Counted from the stretch's first letter, positions 35,833 to 44,466 are shown. The stretch: 64,000 bases of DNA from Leptospiraceae bacterium (GCA_016711485.1 JADJSX010000031.1:62001-126000), one strand, 5' to 3'. Made by a program: numbers and translations. Notes: generated by a model not told the origin, from the sequence alone.

Positions 35833-36339
35833 TTAAAGATTTATAAAATCATCTAGCTTCGGAGCAGGCGAATAAAAACCATTTTGAATCATTTTAGCTA
35901 GAATTTCATTTGCGGTTTGTAAATCTAGAATCTTCTTCTGAACGGATAATATTAAACAGCCGATAGTTCCAGAAAAACTTATTTGATTTAGTTTGCAATA
36001 GTTTCTTGCTAATCGGTCATCAGTTAGAAACAAATACTCTCTATTTTGCGCTATTATAATGGAGCTAGATTCTCCTTTATGAAGAGAAGATGGTAGTTCA
36101 ATTAATTTCAAAAGTTCATCATTGGTTAGTTCAATTAAATGAATAAAGCCTGGTTTTGACCCAGTATTAATTTTAGCCAATAAAGTTTTATAGAAATCAT
36201 AACCTGTTTCAATGCCAGTTATATTTTCTTCGTATACAGAAGATGTAATGTAAATTTTACTAAATAGACTTTCTAGTAAATCGACTCGATGAATTTCAGA
36301 GAAATTGGAAATTACAGTTGTGTTGGAAATAACTTTCAA
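35833..36339 (-). CDS. DUF3368 PIN-type toxin
   Basis: A 168-residue protein of the DUF3368 group of PIN-domain nucleases. It opens VISNTTVISNFSEI, where many PIN proteins have Asp in place of the first Asn, although Asn also occurs in this group. It has the acidic GESSSIIIAQ and LTDDRLARNYC with the remaining acidic residues and GTIGCLIL. It would cleave RNA when freed from its antitoxin. Its start overlaps the end of the UPF0175 gene by 4 bp, the known pairing of these families. Confidence 0.8.
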   Translation of the reverse strand: MKVISNTTVISNFSEIHRVDLLESLFSKIYITSSVYEENITGIETGYDFYKTLLAKINTGSKPGFIHLIELTNDELLKLIELPSSLHKGESSSIIIAQNREYLFLTDDRLARNYCKLNQISFSGTIGCLILSVQKKILDLQTANEILAKMIQNGFYSPAPKLDDFINL

Positions 36340-36638
36340 GACTTGTTCGTAAAAAAAGTATTCAGATTGTCTACTTCCATTTTTATTTCGTCAATGGACT
36401 GTGCGCCTAACATCGGTTGGACTCCTTTCTCGATTAAGACTTCTTTCATTTCCATCCAAGTTAAGCCGGCAAGTAATGCAGCTTTTGCTAAACTGAGTTT
36501 TCCTGATTTGTATTTATAAATAGCAAGTCGTAATTTTAAATCCGGCTTGTAGATAAATAAATGCCGAATTGCATCGTTCAAAAGTTCTTCTTTTGAATCA
36601 TATAATTTTGCTTCTAATAGCTCATTTATTTCATACAT
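36336..36638 (-). CDS. UPF0175 antitoxin
   Basis: A 100-residue UPF0175 protein. The helix-turn-helix-like segment YKSGKLSLAKAALLAGLTWMEMKEVLIEKGVQP is the family core (usually ..KxSlgkAAelAGls..fl..L...gi...). UPF0175 proteins are the antitoxin/DNA-binding partners of DUF3368 PIN toxins. The 4-bp ATGA overlap with the toxin gene supports translational coupling. Confidence 0.85.
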   Translation of the reverse strand: MYEINELLEAKLYDSKEELLNDAIRHLFIYKPDLKLRLAIYKYKSGKLSLAKAALLAGLTWMEMKEVLIEKGVQPMLGAQSIDEIKMEVDNLNTFFTNKS

Positions 36639-36738
36639 TTTAAATTACCTAAGTCAACTTTTTGATAGAGAGAAATTAATACTTATCAAGTATTTTCTTT
36701 TTCAGCTATTCTGTAAAGCGTTTCTTTTTCTGAATGTC

Positions 36739-36770
36739 ATTGCCAAAAGGGTAGCTACCCTTTTGGCAAT
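36739..36770. repeat. 32-bp spacerless perfect palindrome
   Basis: Arms ATTGCCAAAAGGGTAG (36739-36754) and its complement (36755-36770). It shares the central GGGTAGCTACCC with the palindrome at 25867-25906. It lies in the gap between the divergent antitoxin gene and the TPR-protein gene, and no T-run follows, so a terminator role is doubtful. Confidence 0.75.
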
Positions 36771-36919
36771 AATGTTTGATAATTAAAACAGTTTTCCCCA
36801 CCAAAATTATTTTTTCTTTGTAAAATTCTTGCGAAAGAATCGAGATTGCACACTGAGAGATTACCAAAATGATAGCAGCCCAGCGAACAATAACAACATC
36901 CAATAAGGAGCTTACTCAG

Positions 36920-38116
36920 ATGTTCCATTTAGCCTCCCTCCCGATTCAGTATCTTAGGATAGTTCTAAACGTATTTCTATTCTTCCTTCTCACAACCCCC
37001 ATCTTCTCCGTCGCCAAAATTCAAGTAGAAGAACTCGAATACCTCGGACCGCCTGCAGAAAATTGGCTGGTATCTGGTATGAGAAGCACGGTGACAAACG
37101 ACTTACGGCTAGTATCCGGAAGCCATAACTTTGAAGTGGTTACAGTAGAAGACCAAAACGAGGCTTTGAAGACTGCGGGCGAGAAAAAAAAAGCTGGAGC
37201 TAAGATTGACTTGTCGGCAGAAGCCGCAAAGATACTAGCGGTGGATTTTCGCTGTGTGGGAAGTGTGCAGAATCCGGACAATGTAGTGCGGGTAACGCTC
37301 AGGCTACTAAAGGCACCGGACTACAAAGTATGGAAATCCACAACCACAGACAAAAAGCGAAGTGAGCTTCTGGACTTGCAGAATGTAGTTGTATACAACC
37401 TATTAAACGACATAGACGGAAAGCTCACGAACGAAGACAAGAAGATTATCGAAATCGCAAAACCCAAGAGCCTAACGGCTTATGAGCTATATGCGCAGGG
37501 ACTCAAAATAAAAGATACAAATCCCAAGCAGGCGTTACTCTTTTATGAGCAAGCAATCGAACTGGATGAAAACTATATAGATGCACTTTCTGCGGCAGGA
37601 TCTACCACAGGTATTACCTTAAATCTATTTTCTAAAGCAGAGAATTATTTACTCCGAGTAGAAAAGATTCTGCGGAATCGAGGAGATGCGAATACTTTAG
37701 ATTATGCAATTATTTCGGTTACCCTCTCCGGTGTTTATCGTATCAATGGCTATATTGACAAGGCAATAGATTTCTATCTTAAATCTAAGACGATACGTGA
37801 CAATCTCAGGCTACAGAATACGAGTGGTTATGCGGTGCTGATGAATAATCTCGGTAATGCCTATGGTGATAAAGGCGATTTGGACAAGGAACTGGAATTC
37901 TATCTTAAAGACAAAGCAATAGAAGACAATCTTGGACTACAGAATACGAGCGGTTATGCGGATTTGATGAAGAACATTGGGATTGTATATGAGAAAAATG
38001 GAAATAAGCCGCAAGCAAGTAAATCATGGCGAAAGGCGTATGATATTTATTCTAAACTTGGATTTGAAAAGAAAGCAAGCGAAGTTTTGAAATGGGCAGA
38101 AGATACTGAAAAGTAG
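36920..38116 (+). CDS. Exported TPR protein with FlgO/TolB-N-like domain
   Basis: The ATG at 36920 is preferred because AAGGAG lies 9 bp upstream; the frame is open to 36869. About 398 residues: signal peptide (LNVFLFFLLTTPIFSVA), an N-terminal domain of about 140 residues (VEELEYLGPPAENWLVSG...ILAVDFRCVGSVQ) like the FlgO or CsgG-type periplasmic fold, then at least four TPR units (about 165-398). The TPRs include ALLFYEQAIELDENYIDAL and two near-identical copies around LGNAYGDKGDLDKELEFYLKD. Codon usage is more GC-rich than in its neighbours. It probably acts in the periplasm as a scaffold. Confidence 0.75.
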   Translation: MFHLASLPIQYLRIVLNVFLFFLLTTPIFSVAKIQVEELEYLGPPAENWLVSGMRSTVTNDLRLVSGSHNFEVVTVEDQNEALKTAGEKKKAGAKIDLSAEAAKILAVDFRCVGSVQNPDNVVRVTLRLLKAPDYKVWKSTTTDKKRSELLDLQNVVVYNLLNDIDGKLTNEDKKIIEIAKPKSLTAYELYAQGLKIKDTNPKQALLFYEQAIELDENYIDALSAAGSTTGITLNLFSKAENYLLRVEKILRNRGDANTLDYAIISVTLSGVYRINGYIDKAIDFYLKSKTIRDNLRLQNTSGYAVLMNNLGNAYGDKGDLDKELEFYLKDKAIEDNLGLQNTSGYADLMKNIGIVYEKNGNKPQASKSWRKAYDIYSKLGFEKKASEVLKWAEDTEK

Positions 38117-38161
38117 TTAGGGATTTATTTAAAATTAAATAATTTTTTTAGGAGAAAGGAA

Positions 38162-38281
38162 ATGAAGATATTAGCGTTAGATGGTGGCGGAAAAGTCCGG
38201 TCATCGAGCGGTGTGGTGAGTAGCAGTTTCCAAACGTGCGTATCGAGATTCCCGGACTTTGAGAATTTTCTATTGAGTTGA
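38162..38281 (+). pseudogene. Patatin N-terminal remnant joined to repeat DNA
   Basis: The 39-codon frame starts MKILALDGGG, the first strand and oxyanion loop of patatin-like enzymes (normally followed by IRG), with AGGAG 9 bp upstream. After GGG the sequence changes to a block (CGGTCATCGAGCGGTGTGGTGAG) that nearly matches 52817-52839 at the edge of the duplicated segment. The remaining enzyme is missing. This is a 5' gene fragment cut at a repeat boundary. Confidence 0.7.
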
Positions 38282-38306
38282 CAAATAGAATACGTTGTAT
38301 TACAAT
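38278..38306 (+). promoter_or_regulatory. Sigma-70 promoter of the 38325 toxin-antitoxin pair
   Basis: TTGACA at 38278-38283 and TACAAT at 38301-38306 are separated by exactly 17 bp. A palindrome ATACGTTGTAT lies in the spacer just before the -10 box and could be the antitoxin operator. The ribosome site AAGGAG (38313-38318) and the ATG at 38325 follow closely. Confidence 0.75.
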
Positions 38307-38324
38307 GTAGGCAAGGAGTGTTTT

Positions 38325-38570
38325 ATGACCAAAGTTATCACCATGAGGATTGATGAGTCTCTACTAAAACAATTTATGAGTTTTGCTAAGCTGGAGAACC
38401 GATCTTTATCCAATTTTATTGAAACTGCTACTAAAAAATATATTAACGAGATTGAGCTTACGGATGACTTGGAAACTAAGGAAATCTTAGGAAATAAGAC
38501 TCTCTTAAAAAAAATAGCAAGCGGTAGACTCGATGCCAAAACCAAGAAAGGCAAGTTTGTCAAAGTATAA
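38325..38570 (+). CDS. Ribbon-helix-helix antitoxin
   Basis: 81 residues from the ATG at 38325 (AAGGAG 6 bp upstream). The N-terminal TKVITMRIDESLLKQFMSFAKLENRSLSNFIETATKKY is a CopG/RHH DNA-binding domain; the acidic C-terminal half would wrap the toxin. It overlaps the downstream RelE-like gene by 38 bp. The palindrome in its promoter fits autoregulation. Confidence 0.85.
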   Translation: MTKVITMRIDESLLKQFMSFAKLENRSLSNFIETATKKYINEIELTDDLETKEILGNKTLLKKIASGRLDAKTKKGKFVKV

Positions 38571-38835
38571 AATATTTGAAACCGAACAATTTCGTTCGGA
38601 TATAGAGAAACTGCCAAAAAAAATTAGAGCCACAATTGAAAATAAAATCCGTATGTATATGTATCCTCAATTAGGCAATGAACCGAACTGCGGACTTAAC
38701 ATTAAAAAGCTAAAAAATTATTCTCCGCCTACGTGGAGATATAGAATTGGAAATTATCGAATCTTTTATGAAATAGACGAAGAAGAAAGCCTTGTCTCGA
38801 TTCTAACCATCGACCTAAGAAAAGATGCTTACTAA
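38533..38835 (+). CDS. RelE/ParE-family toxin
   Basis: 100 residues. The pattern FETEQFRSDIEKLPKKIRATIENKI, CGLNIKKLKNYSPPTWRYRIGNYRIFYEIDEEESLVSILTIDLRKDAY is a RelE-type mRNA interferase with the conserved YRIGxYRIFYEI. The ATG at 38533 lies inside the antitoxin frame; a TTG at 38557 behind AAAGGCAAG is an alternative that would start at the usual N-terminus. The partner is the RHH antitoxin at 38325. Confidence 0.85.
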   Translation: MPKPRKASLSKYKIFETEQFRSDIEKLPKKIRATIENKIRMYMYPQLGNEPNCGLNIKKLKNYSPPTWRYRIGNYRIFYEIDEEESLVSILTIDLRKDAY

Positions 38836-38855
38836 TTAGCACCCAAGGACAAACA

Positions 38856-39077
38856 ATGAAACTATTCTACATAAGCATAATCACAATTATCCTATCCTGT
38901 GCAACACCAGAGCCATAAAAATCCAGACCAAGTTCGTCAGGAATAGACGAGGACTAGTTTTATGAAGTAACGGTTACTAGAATTAGCCTCTCCGATGCGG
39001 AGGTAGAAGCAAAGCTACTGATAATAGAAAAAGGAATCGGTGCAATAGTCGATGGAGGCTCGAAGGTGGTGAAGTGA
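38856..39077 (+). pseudogene. Small lipoprotein gene with two in-frame stops
   Basis: The frame reads a lipoprotein signal peptide (MKLFYISIITIILSCATPEP), then TAA, then about 12 codons, then TAG, and continues in the same frame to YEVTVTRISLSDAEVEAKLLIIEKG and VDGGSKVVK before a final TGA at 39075-39077. The sense of the broken frame and the coherent ending show a decayed gene. The family may be a small leptospiral lipoprotein; I cannot name it. Confidence 0.65.
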
Positions 39078-39137
39078 ACTAAAGGGTAACTTGGTTTTAA
39101 TTGATGCGAAGAAGGCGGAGTGATTATATAATTTGTC

Positions 39138-39162
39138 ATTCCCGAATTCTTTTATCGGGAAT
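39138..39162. repeat. REP-like palindrome ATTCCCGA...TCGGGAAT, copy 2
   Basis: Second copy of the element at 22408-22432, in the same TGTCATTCCC context. A further block just downstream, GGTGACGGTGCTTACTAAGCTCTTCCCC (39195-39222), recurs with changes at 35791-35817 and here encodes the last codons of the radical SAM gene. Confidence 0.6.
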
Positions 39163-39212
39163 CTCAACTTCTTGAGACCCCCGATAAAAAAACTCGGCGG
39201 TGACGGTGCTTA

Positions 39213-40538
39213 CTAAGCTCTTCCCCTATATCCAATCACATCCATAAACGCCGAAACGGAAAACACTGCTTTGCCGGGACCGGGCTCGCCGTATCCGGGA
39301 GGAACAGGTAGATTGTATTTCTCGAAAGTATTTTTCCAGACTGTAAGTAGTTCACAAAAATATTCGAGTGTAGGACCTGCTTGTGTTCCAAGGGTTGTAT
39401 AAGGTTCAGGGCACCAGGCAGTGAAACGAGGCATGATTCCTTTTGACATGAAGAAATCTAAACCTTCGCCGGTTGACTTGACTGCTTCGGCAACTGTTGC
39501 GAAGCCGTAAGGCTCGGAGAGTTCGACACCGCCTACGAAGTTTGGTATGACGTGTGACGGTCCGAATATTTCTGCGGAGTCTACGATGCGCCTAATCCAT
39601 GTATCCCGTCCGATCCAAGAGGCTTTGCCAGGACAGATTTTATCGAATAGATTCGGATCCCATACTTCGTAGTTCGGGTGATAGACTTTGATTCCTGCAT
39701 CTGCGAATTTTTTACAATCTTCTTTTTCAAATGCCTGTGCAACGAGTTTGCCCATCCAACGTCCCGGAAAATGTTTTTCGATTTCAGTTGGATATTCCAA
39801 ATAAAAATCGACTTCGTTTTTTTTCTTAAGTGTGGTTAATACCGATCCGCCGGTGATTGTGTAGACTTTGGCAATGCTGTCTTCTTTGTCGATCCAACTC
39901 ATGACTTCAATAATGTCTTCGATGTCTTTTACACCTGTGTAAGGTCGACCTGCATTTTTTTGTTGGCGGTAGTTGTGGTTAATATCGCAGTAGGCGCACT
40001 CTTCTTCTTTTCCGAAGTATTGGCAATTGCGAAACACTGTGAGGTAAATGAGGTATCCCCATTCGATTACGGGTGCGATTTCTCCTGGAATTTTTCCGGA
40101 TTTTGTTTTGTGGCGATACCAACTTGGAATAGGGGGAAATTCCAAACTGCCTAAGTTAATATCTCCAATATAAAGACAAGGTTTGTTTTCAAAAAGACGA
40201 ACTACATAGGGTGACTCTGGATTATTACGAGTAGAAATAATTGTAGGGAGTAAATTAAAATGACCGCCGGAGATTTTAATTTCTTCGGGAGTTTTATAGG
40301 CGATACCTTTTTCCATATCTGCAACTGGAATATGATCGAAAGAAAAAATAAAATAATCCTTCGCCTTAAATTCCGATCCGGTGAGTGATTCCGGGGAAAA
40401 ATTGATTCCGATTCGAAGCACATCTTGTTTTAAAATTGCTTCCATAGGAATGTTTTTATATTGTTTTTCCATTCTTTCGAGTAATTCAATGGTGGAAATT
40501 TGTCTTTGTTTCGGGTTTTTAATATCAATAGTTGCCAT
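39213..40538 (-). CDS. Radical SAM protein with widely spaced cluster motif
   Basis: A 441-residue protein. The N-terminal 160 residues are unfamiliar. The cluster-binding Cys are C172, C181 and C184 (CQYFGKEEECAYCD), a CX8CX2C spacing instead of the classical CX3CX2C. GG-type SAM binding follows in VYTITGGSVL, and the ADAGIKVYHPNYEVWDP and PNFVGGVELSEPYGF strands fit the radical SAM barrel. Such proteins generate a 5'-deoxyadenosyl radical for difficult chemistry. The product is unknown. No partner gene is adjacent, and the last codons lie in a repeated sequence. Confidence 0.75.
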   Translation of the reverse strand: MATIDIKNPKQRQISTIELLERMEKQYKNIPMEAILKQDVLRIGINFSPESLTGSEFKAKDYFIFSFDHIPVADMEKGIAYKTPEEIKISGGHFNLLPTIISTRNNPESPYVVRLFENKPCLYIGDINLGSLEFPPIPSWYRHKTKSGKIPGEIAPVIEWGYLIYLTVFRNCQYFGKEEECAYCDINHNYRQQKNAGRPYTGVKDIEDIIEVMSWIDKEDSIAKVYTITGGSVLTTLKKKNEVDFYLEYPTEIEKHFPGRWMGKLVAQAFEKEDCKKFADAGIKVYHPNYEVWDPNLFDKICPGKASWIGRDTWIRRIVDSAEIFGPSHVIPNFVGGVELSEPYGFATVAEAVKSTGEGLDFFMSKGIMPRFTAWCPEPYTTLGTQAGPTLEYFCELLTVWKNTFEKYNLPVPPGYGEPGPGKAVFSVSAFMDVIGYRGRA

Positions 40539-40637
40539 ACAGATTTAGACTTTTTTCGATTCCTTACATTGCAAGCGAGAATTATTTTCTAGTTTATTTT
40601 TTTGCCATTGGTAAAAACTTAGAAATAGGTTCAAAGA

Positions 40638-41273
40638 ATGGAAGAAACAACAAGTATAGAAGAGAATTCCCAAAAAGATTCCTTACAAGATATGGGGGAT
40701 TTTTTCTTTAAATCTCTCAATGACTTTATTTTATTTACAAGTGGGTATTACTATTTAGCAGAACATCCCCCAAAGTCAAAATTACCATTTAAATTACCCA
40801 TATTAGATGACCCCGAATTTATAGTGGAAGTAGCTGCATTACAAACTGCTTCGATTTCCTTTTTTACATCTATGTTTAGCGGAAGATTTATGATTCCGGC
40901 TCTCGCGATAGAATATTTTCTAAATAATCGAATCCAAGCAGAAATGATTTTTAATATTTTAAAAGAAAAAGAAATTACCCCGGAAGAAGAAAATTTTTTG
41001 AGATGTCTTTCTGGGATTGATATAGACAATCAGAGTTTTTTAGAAATGAATGATAAAGTGGTAAATAAACTATTAACCACCAGTTCCTCTTTTATAGCTA
41101 GAGATTCTTTGTATAAAAATATTTCACAGTTAATAGAAAAAACACCAGTCGGGCAACTTAATATTACCCAGTCTTTATTAGGTACATTTTTATCTGCTTT
41201 TACTTCCTATATCGAAACTAGAAGTATTGCACTTGCCACAAAAAAAATCTACAATTTGGAAGAAGGAAATTAA
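40638..41273 (+). CDS. Unknown protein upstream of proA
   Basis: 211 residues, not recognised. It is acidic at the N-terminus and mostly helical, with two mildly hydrophobic stretches (AALQTASISFFTSMFSG and LLGTFLSAFTSYIET) that are too polar for certain membrane spans. No signal peptide or known motif. Its stop precedes the proA ATG by 1 bp, so it belongs to the proA-nadD-yqeK operon. Confidence 0.65.
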   Translation: MEETTSIEENSQKDSLQDMGDFFFKSLNDFILFTSGYYYLAEHPPKSKLPFKLPILDDPEFIVEVAALQTASISFFTSMFSGRFMIPALAIEYFLNNRIQAEMIFNILKEKEITPEEENFLRCLSGIDIDNQSFLEMNDKVVNKLLTTSSSFIARDSLYKNISQLIEKTPVGQLNITQSLLGTFLSAFTSYIETRSIALATKKIYNLEEGN

Positions 41274-41274
41274 A

Positions 41275-42528
41275 ATGAGTGAATCAAACTTATATACAGA
41301 CGGAATTGCAAAAAAAGCATCTGCGGCAAAACGAGAAATCCGCACTTTAAAAACTAGTGTCAAAAATGATGTATTAAAACACCTAGCCGATTCCCTAATA
41401 AAAAATAAAGACCGTATAATCAAAGAAAACGAAAAAGATATAAGTGCGGGAAAAGAAAAAAATCTAAGCCCAGCCCTTTTAGATCGTTTGTTGTTAAATG
41501 ATAAAAGAATTGAATCTCTTGCGAAATCTGTATTAGAAATTGCCGCACTTCCAGATCCAGTAGGAGAAGTAGTCAGAGGAGTTCATTTACCAAACGGAAT
41601 TGAACTTGTTTCAAAACGTGTCCCACTTGGGGTAGTACTTGTCATTTATGAATCTCGTCCGAATGTTACTATTGATGTTGGAGCACTTTCATTTAAGTCG
41701 GGAAATATCGCGATTTTGCGTGGAGGAAGTGAGGCAATTCATTCCAATTTGGTTTTGATAGATATATTTCGAACGGTTTTAAAAGAGAAAAAGATTACCG
41801 AAGATGCAATTCTATTTGTGGATAAAACAGACCGCTCTCATATCATTACACTTCTTCAGAAAGACAAAGAAATCGACATAGTTGTACCTAGAGGCGGAGA
41901 AGGGCTTATTAGCTTTGTTACAGAGAATTCTAAAATTCCAGTTGTAAAACATGATAAGGGAGTTTGTAATATTTTTGTAGATGTTTCGGCGGATTTTGAT
42001 AAGACAGTCGACATTTTACTCAATGCAAAAACACAACGTCCGGGAGTATGCAATGCAGTCGAAAACGTAGTTATACACAAAGATTATCCACGGACAAAAG
42101 AGTTATTAGCCGCACTCAAGTCCAAAGGGGTAGAGCTTTTACTAGATGATTCTCTTTTAAAGATATTTCCTGATGCGAAACTTGCGACTGAAACTGATTA
42201 TGCGCTGGAATTTTTAGATCTACGGCTTTCTTTTAAAACAGTTTCCAATTTAGACGAAGCTATAGAATTTATTGAGAAATATTCTTCCGGTCACTCGGAA
42301 GCAATTCTTTCGGAAGATCATAAATCTATTGAACGATTTCTATCTCAGCTAGACTCAGCGGCTCTATTTGTGAATTGCTCTACTAGGTTTCACGATGGGG
42401 GCGAATTCGGATTTGGCGCAGAGGTTGGAATTTCTACTGGCAAATTACATGTGAGAGGTCCGATGGGACTAATTCATCTTACCACTACCAAAACAATTTT
42501 ACGCGGAGACGGGCAGATTAGAGGCTAA
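41275..42528 (+). CDS. proA: Gamma-glutamyl phosphate reductase
   Basis: An aldehyde-dehydrogenase-fold enzyme of 417 residues from the ATG at 41275, which is preceded by GAAGG. Marks are VPLGVVLVIYESRPNVT, ILRGGSEA, IVPRGGEGLI, the catalytic Cys in RPGVCNAVENVV, and FGAEVGISTGKLHVRGPMG. It reduces gamma-glutamyl phosphate to the semialdehyde in proline synthesis. proB is not adjacent. Its stop overlaps the nadD start (TAATG). Confidence 0.95.
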   Translation: MSESNLYTDGIAKKASAAKREIRTLKTSVKNDVLKHLADSLIKNKDRIIKENEKDISAGKEKNLSPALLDRLLLNDKRIESLAKSVLEIAALPDPVGEVVRGVHLPNGIELVSKRVPLGVVLVIYESRPNVTIDVGALSFKSGNIAILRGGSEAIHSNLVLIDIFRTVLKEKKITEDAILFVDKTDRSHIITLLQKDKEIDIVVPRGGEGLISFVTENSKIPVVKHDKGVCNIFVDVSADFDKTVDILLNAKTQRPGVCNAVENVVIHKDYPRTKELLAALKSKGVELLLDDSLLKIFPDAKLATETDYALEFLDLRLSFKTVSNLDEAIEFIEKYSSGHSEAILSEDHKSIERFLSQLDSAALFVNCSTRFHDGGEFGFGAEVGISTGKLHVRGPMGLIHLTTTKTILRGDGQIRG

Positions 42529-43127
42529 TGATAGGTATTTTCGGGGGAAGTTTTGATCCCCCTCACAAGGGACATTTAGGAGTAATTGAGTCTTTTTGGA
42601 AATTCTTTCCAGAAAGTGAAAGGCTTATTCTAGTTCCAAATTTTATTTCTCCTTTTAAAAAACAAAAAGGTGTAGGGGAAGAAAAAGTAATTCGAATGTT
42701 AGAAATCCTAATCCTTGAAAATTCAATACCACGCACCGTTATAGATGATCTGGAAATAAAAAAGAAAACAACGAGTTATACGATTGAAACACTGGAATCG
42801 ATTCAGTCAAATTACCCCAATCAGGATTTGTATTTCATAATGGGCGTGGATAATCTAAGGAAATTTCCACTCTGGAAAGAATATCAAAGGATACTCAATA
42901 TGGTAAGGTTACTAGTATTTGATCGCGAACAGGCGGATAATTCATATTTACCTAAAGAATTAGAAAAATTTTCAGAACGAATTATATATATTAATAACAC
43001 TCTCATTAAAGCAAGCTCTTCTGAGATTAGAAGTTTGCCTTTTATAGAATGGGAAAATTACATTTCCTCGGAAGTTTTAAAATATATCGAAAAAGAAGGA
43101 CTTTATGGATATAGAAGCGGCAATTGA
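42528..43127 (+). CDS. nadD: Nicotinate-nucleotide adenylyltransferase
   Basis: 199 residues. It begins with IGIFGGSFDPPHKGHL, the adenylyltransferase motif with HxGH. Later it has MGVDNLRKFPLWKEY and the ISSSEIR-equivalent IKASSSEIRS that binds ATP. It makes deamido-NAD+ from nicotinate mononucleotide. It overlaps proA by 1 bp and yqeK by 23 bp, the common proA-nadD-yqeK order. Confidence 0.95.
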   Translation: MIGIFGGSFDPPHKGHLGVIESFWKFFPESERLILVPNFISPFKKQKGVGEEKVIRMLEILILENSIPRTVIDDLEIKKKTTSYTIETLESIQSNYPNQDLYFIMGVDNLRKFPLWKEYQRILNMVRLLVFDREQADNSYLPKELEKFSERIIYINNTLIKASSSEIRSLPFIEWENYISSEVLKYIEKEGLYGYRSGN

Positions 43128-43677
43128 ATATTATACGAAGGTTGTGCCCGAAGAAGTGACGCATTCTAGATTCGATCATTCTATTTTGGTAGCGGAACTT
43201 GCAGAAAAATTCTCTATTTTGAATTATTACCCCGAACCAAGAAAAGCATATCTTGCCGGAATTTTACACGATATTACCAAACAAAAACCGAAAGAATTTC
43301 ATCGGGATATTTTTGAACGACACAATTTCGATTTCCAGTCTCTTCCCGATCGTGCCTATCACCCATTTTCCGCTGTATTTTATTTAAAAGAAAAATATGA
43401 TTTTAGGGACGAAGAAATATTATCCGCTGTAAAAAATCATACACTAGGCGGAAAAGATTTAGTTTTACTGGATCAAATTCTTTATGTTTCTGATTTTTTG
43501 GGATCTGAGTATGCAAGTCGTCAGAAGGAATATGCAGACTGGATTTTGGAAGTAGAAAAGAATTTAGGTTTTGGCATGATCTTAAAATGTAAAAAAGTAA
43601 TTGAAGAACTTTTAGAAAAAAATTCTCCGATTCATATTCGAACTATTGAGACTTACAACCATTATGCGAATAAGTGA
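43105..43677 (+). CDS. yqeK: HD-domain YqeK-type hydrolase
   Basis: 190 residues with the HD metal sites HSRFDHSILVAELAEKF, LAGILHDITK and AVKNHTLGGKDL. YqeK enzymes cleave diadenosine tetraphosphate symmetrically. The start overlaps nadD by 23 bp. In many genomes rsfS follows, but here the operon ends and the accessory region begins. Confidence 0.9.
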   Translation: MDIEAAIEYYTKVVPEEVTHSRFDHSILVAELAEKFSILNYYPEPRKAYLAGILHDITKQKPKEFHRDIFERHNFDFQSLPDRAYHPFSAVFYLKEKYDFRDEEILSAVKNHTLGGKDLVLLDQILYVSDFLGSEYASRQKEYADWILEVEKNLGFGMILKCKKVIEELLEKNSPIHIRTIETYNHYANK

Positions 43678-43784
43678 GGGATTTTCCCGCGCCGGTACGT
43701 TCAAAACATTTCTTTAGTCTACTTGTGTCTTTTGGTATATTTGCGAGAAGTGCTATTTAAACTTTTAATTAGTTGAATTAGAAT

Positions 43785-43850
43785 GGGAGAGAGTTATGGG
43801 AAAAGTTGGATGCATAGGCGATAGCCGCTAGAAATAAAACGCTTTTGGAT
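43785..43850. repeat. Dispersed repeat, copy 1 (pair at about 47665-47735)
   Basis: AGAATGGGAGA..AGTTGGATGCA...GGCGAT.GCCGCTAGAAA occurs here and at 47665-47735, each preceded by a related GTGC/TGGC-ATTTAA-CTTTTAA stretch. Neither copy has a sound coding frame. Next to this copy, at 43851-43870, is an 18-bp palindrome ATAATGCTATAGCATTAT. It may be a remnant of a lost gene. Confidence 0.5.
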
Positions 43851-43962
43851 AATGCTATAGCATTATTCCGAAATCTTTTGCAATTTATTGACCCCGCTTT
43901 GATCGCTGACTCTTGTCGAATAGTGAGATTTATTTGTATTTCTGGATTTACTAGTTTAGTTT

Positions 43963-44466
43963 CTACACTTTTACGTGATACATTCGTGCAAAATACCCAG
44001 AAAATCGCTGCAAAGTCCAAAAGCTTTGTAGCACAACCGAGGGGAGTGTTGGAACTGCGAAGCACAGGTTGCTATGAAAGAGAAGATACCACAACCCCAT
44101 CATATCCAGTCTAAGTAAATAGACGAACAACCAACAGCGAGATTTTCCAAAAGCTAGAGCTAGTTGTCCTAGTTCTAACCAATCTGCATTATTTGGGCGA
44201 AACCCAACTCTACAGAGATTTTGCCCTTCTGCCTGGTATTCAGTCTTTACATTACTAGGTTCTGGAATCATTCCTGAATGAGTGAGAGTCCTATACATAA
44301 TTAGAAGATTTCTCAAATACAAAGTAACATTTCCGGCTCCATGTTCTTTTACCAAAAACAAAAAGTTAGGTAATAACTTTTCAGGAATCAACAAAGTCGA
44401 AACAGTCTGACTTTTATCTTCAATCGAATCAATTGGAAATTCTTTAGCGTTTTGAAATACTATCAT
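43963..44466 (-). CDS. DUF1564 family protein (leptospiral)
   Basis: A 167-residue protein with the DUF1564 consensus: LLIPEKLLPNFLFLVKEHG, LYLRNLLIMYRTLTHSG, KTEYQAEGQNLCRVGFRPN followed by ADWLELGQLALAFGKSRCWLFVYLLRLD, and the family ending FWTLQRFSGYFARMYHVKV. DUF1564 genes are numerous and repeated in Leptospira and of unknown function. No membrane or enzyme motif is seen. The gene is isolated by 285-340 bp of repeat-bearing DNA on both sides. It is a useful lineage mark for the window. Confidence 0.8.
   Translation of the reverse strand: MIVFQNAKEFPIDSIEDKSQTVSTLLIPEKLLPNFLFLVKEHGAGNVTLYLRNLLIMYRTLTHSGMIPEPSNVKTEYQAEGQNLCRVGFRPNNADWLELGQLALAFGKSRCWLFVYLLRLDMMGLWYLLFHSNLCFAVPTLPSVVLQSFWTLQRFSGYFARMYHVKV

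Noticed and set aside
35833..36339. Inactive PIN toxin because of Asn in place of the first Asp
   Set aside because: The opening VSNT is common in DUF3368 proteins, so it is not evidence of inactivation here.
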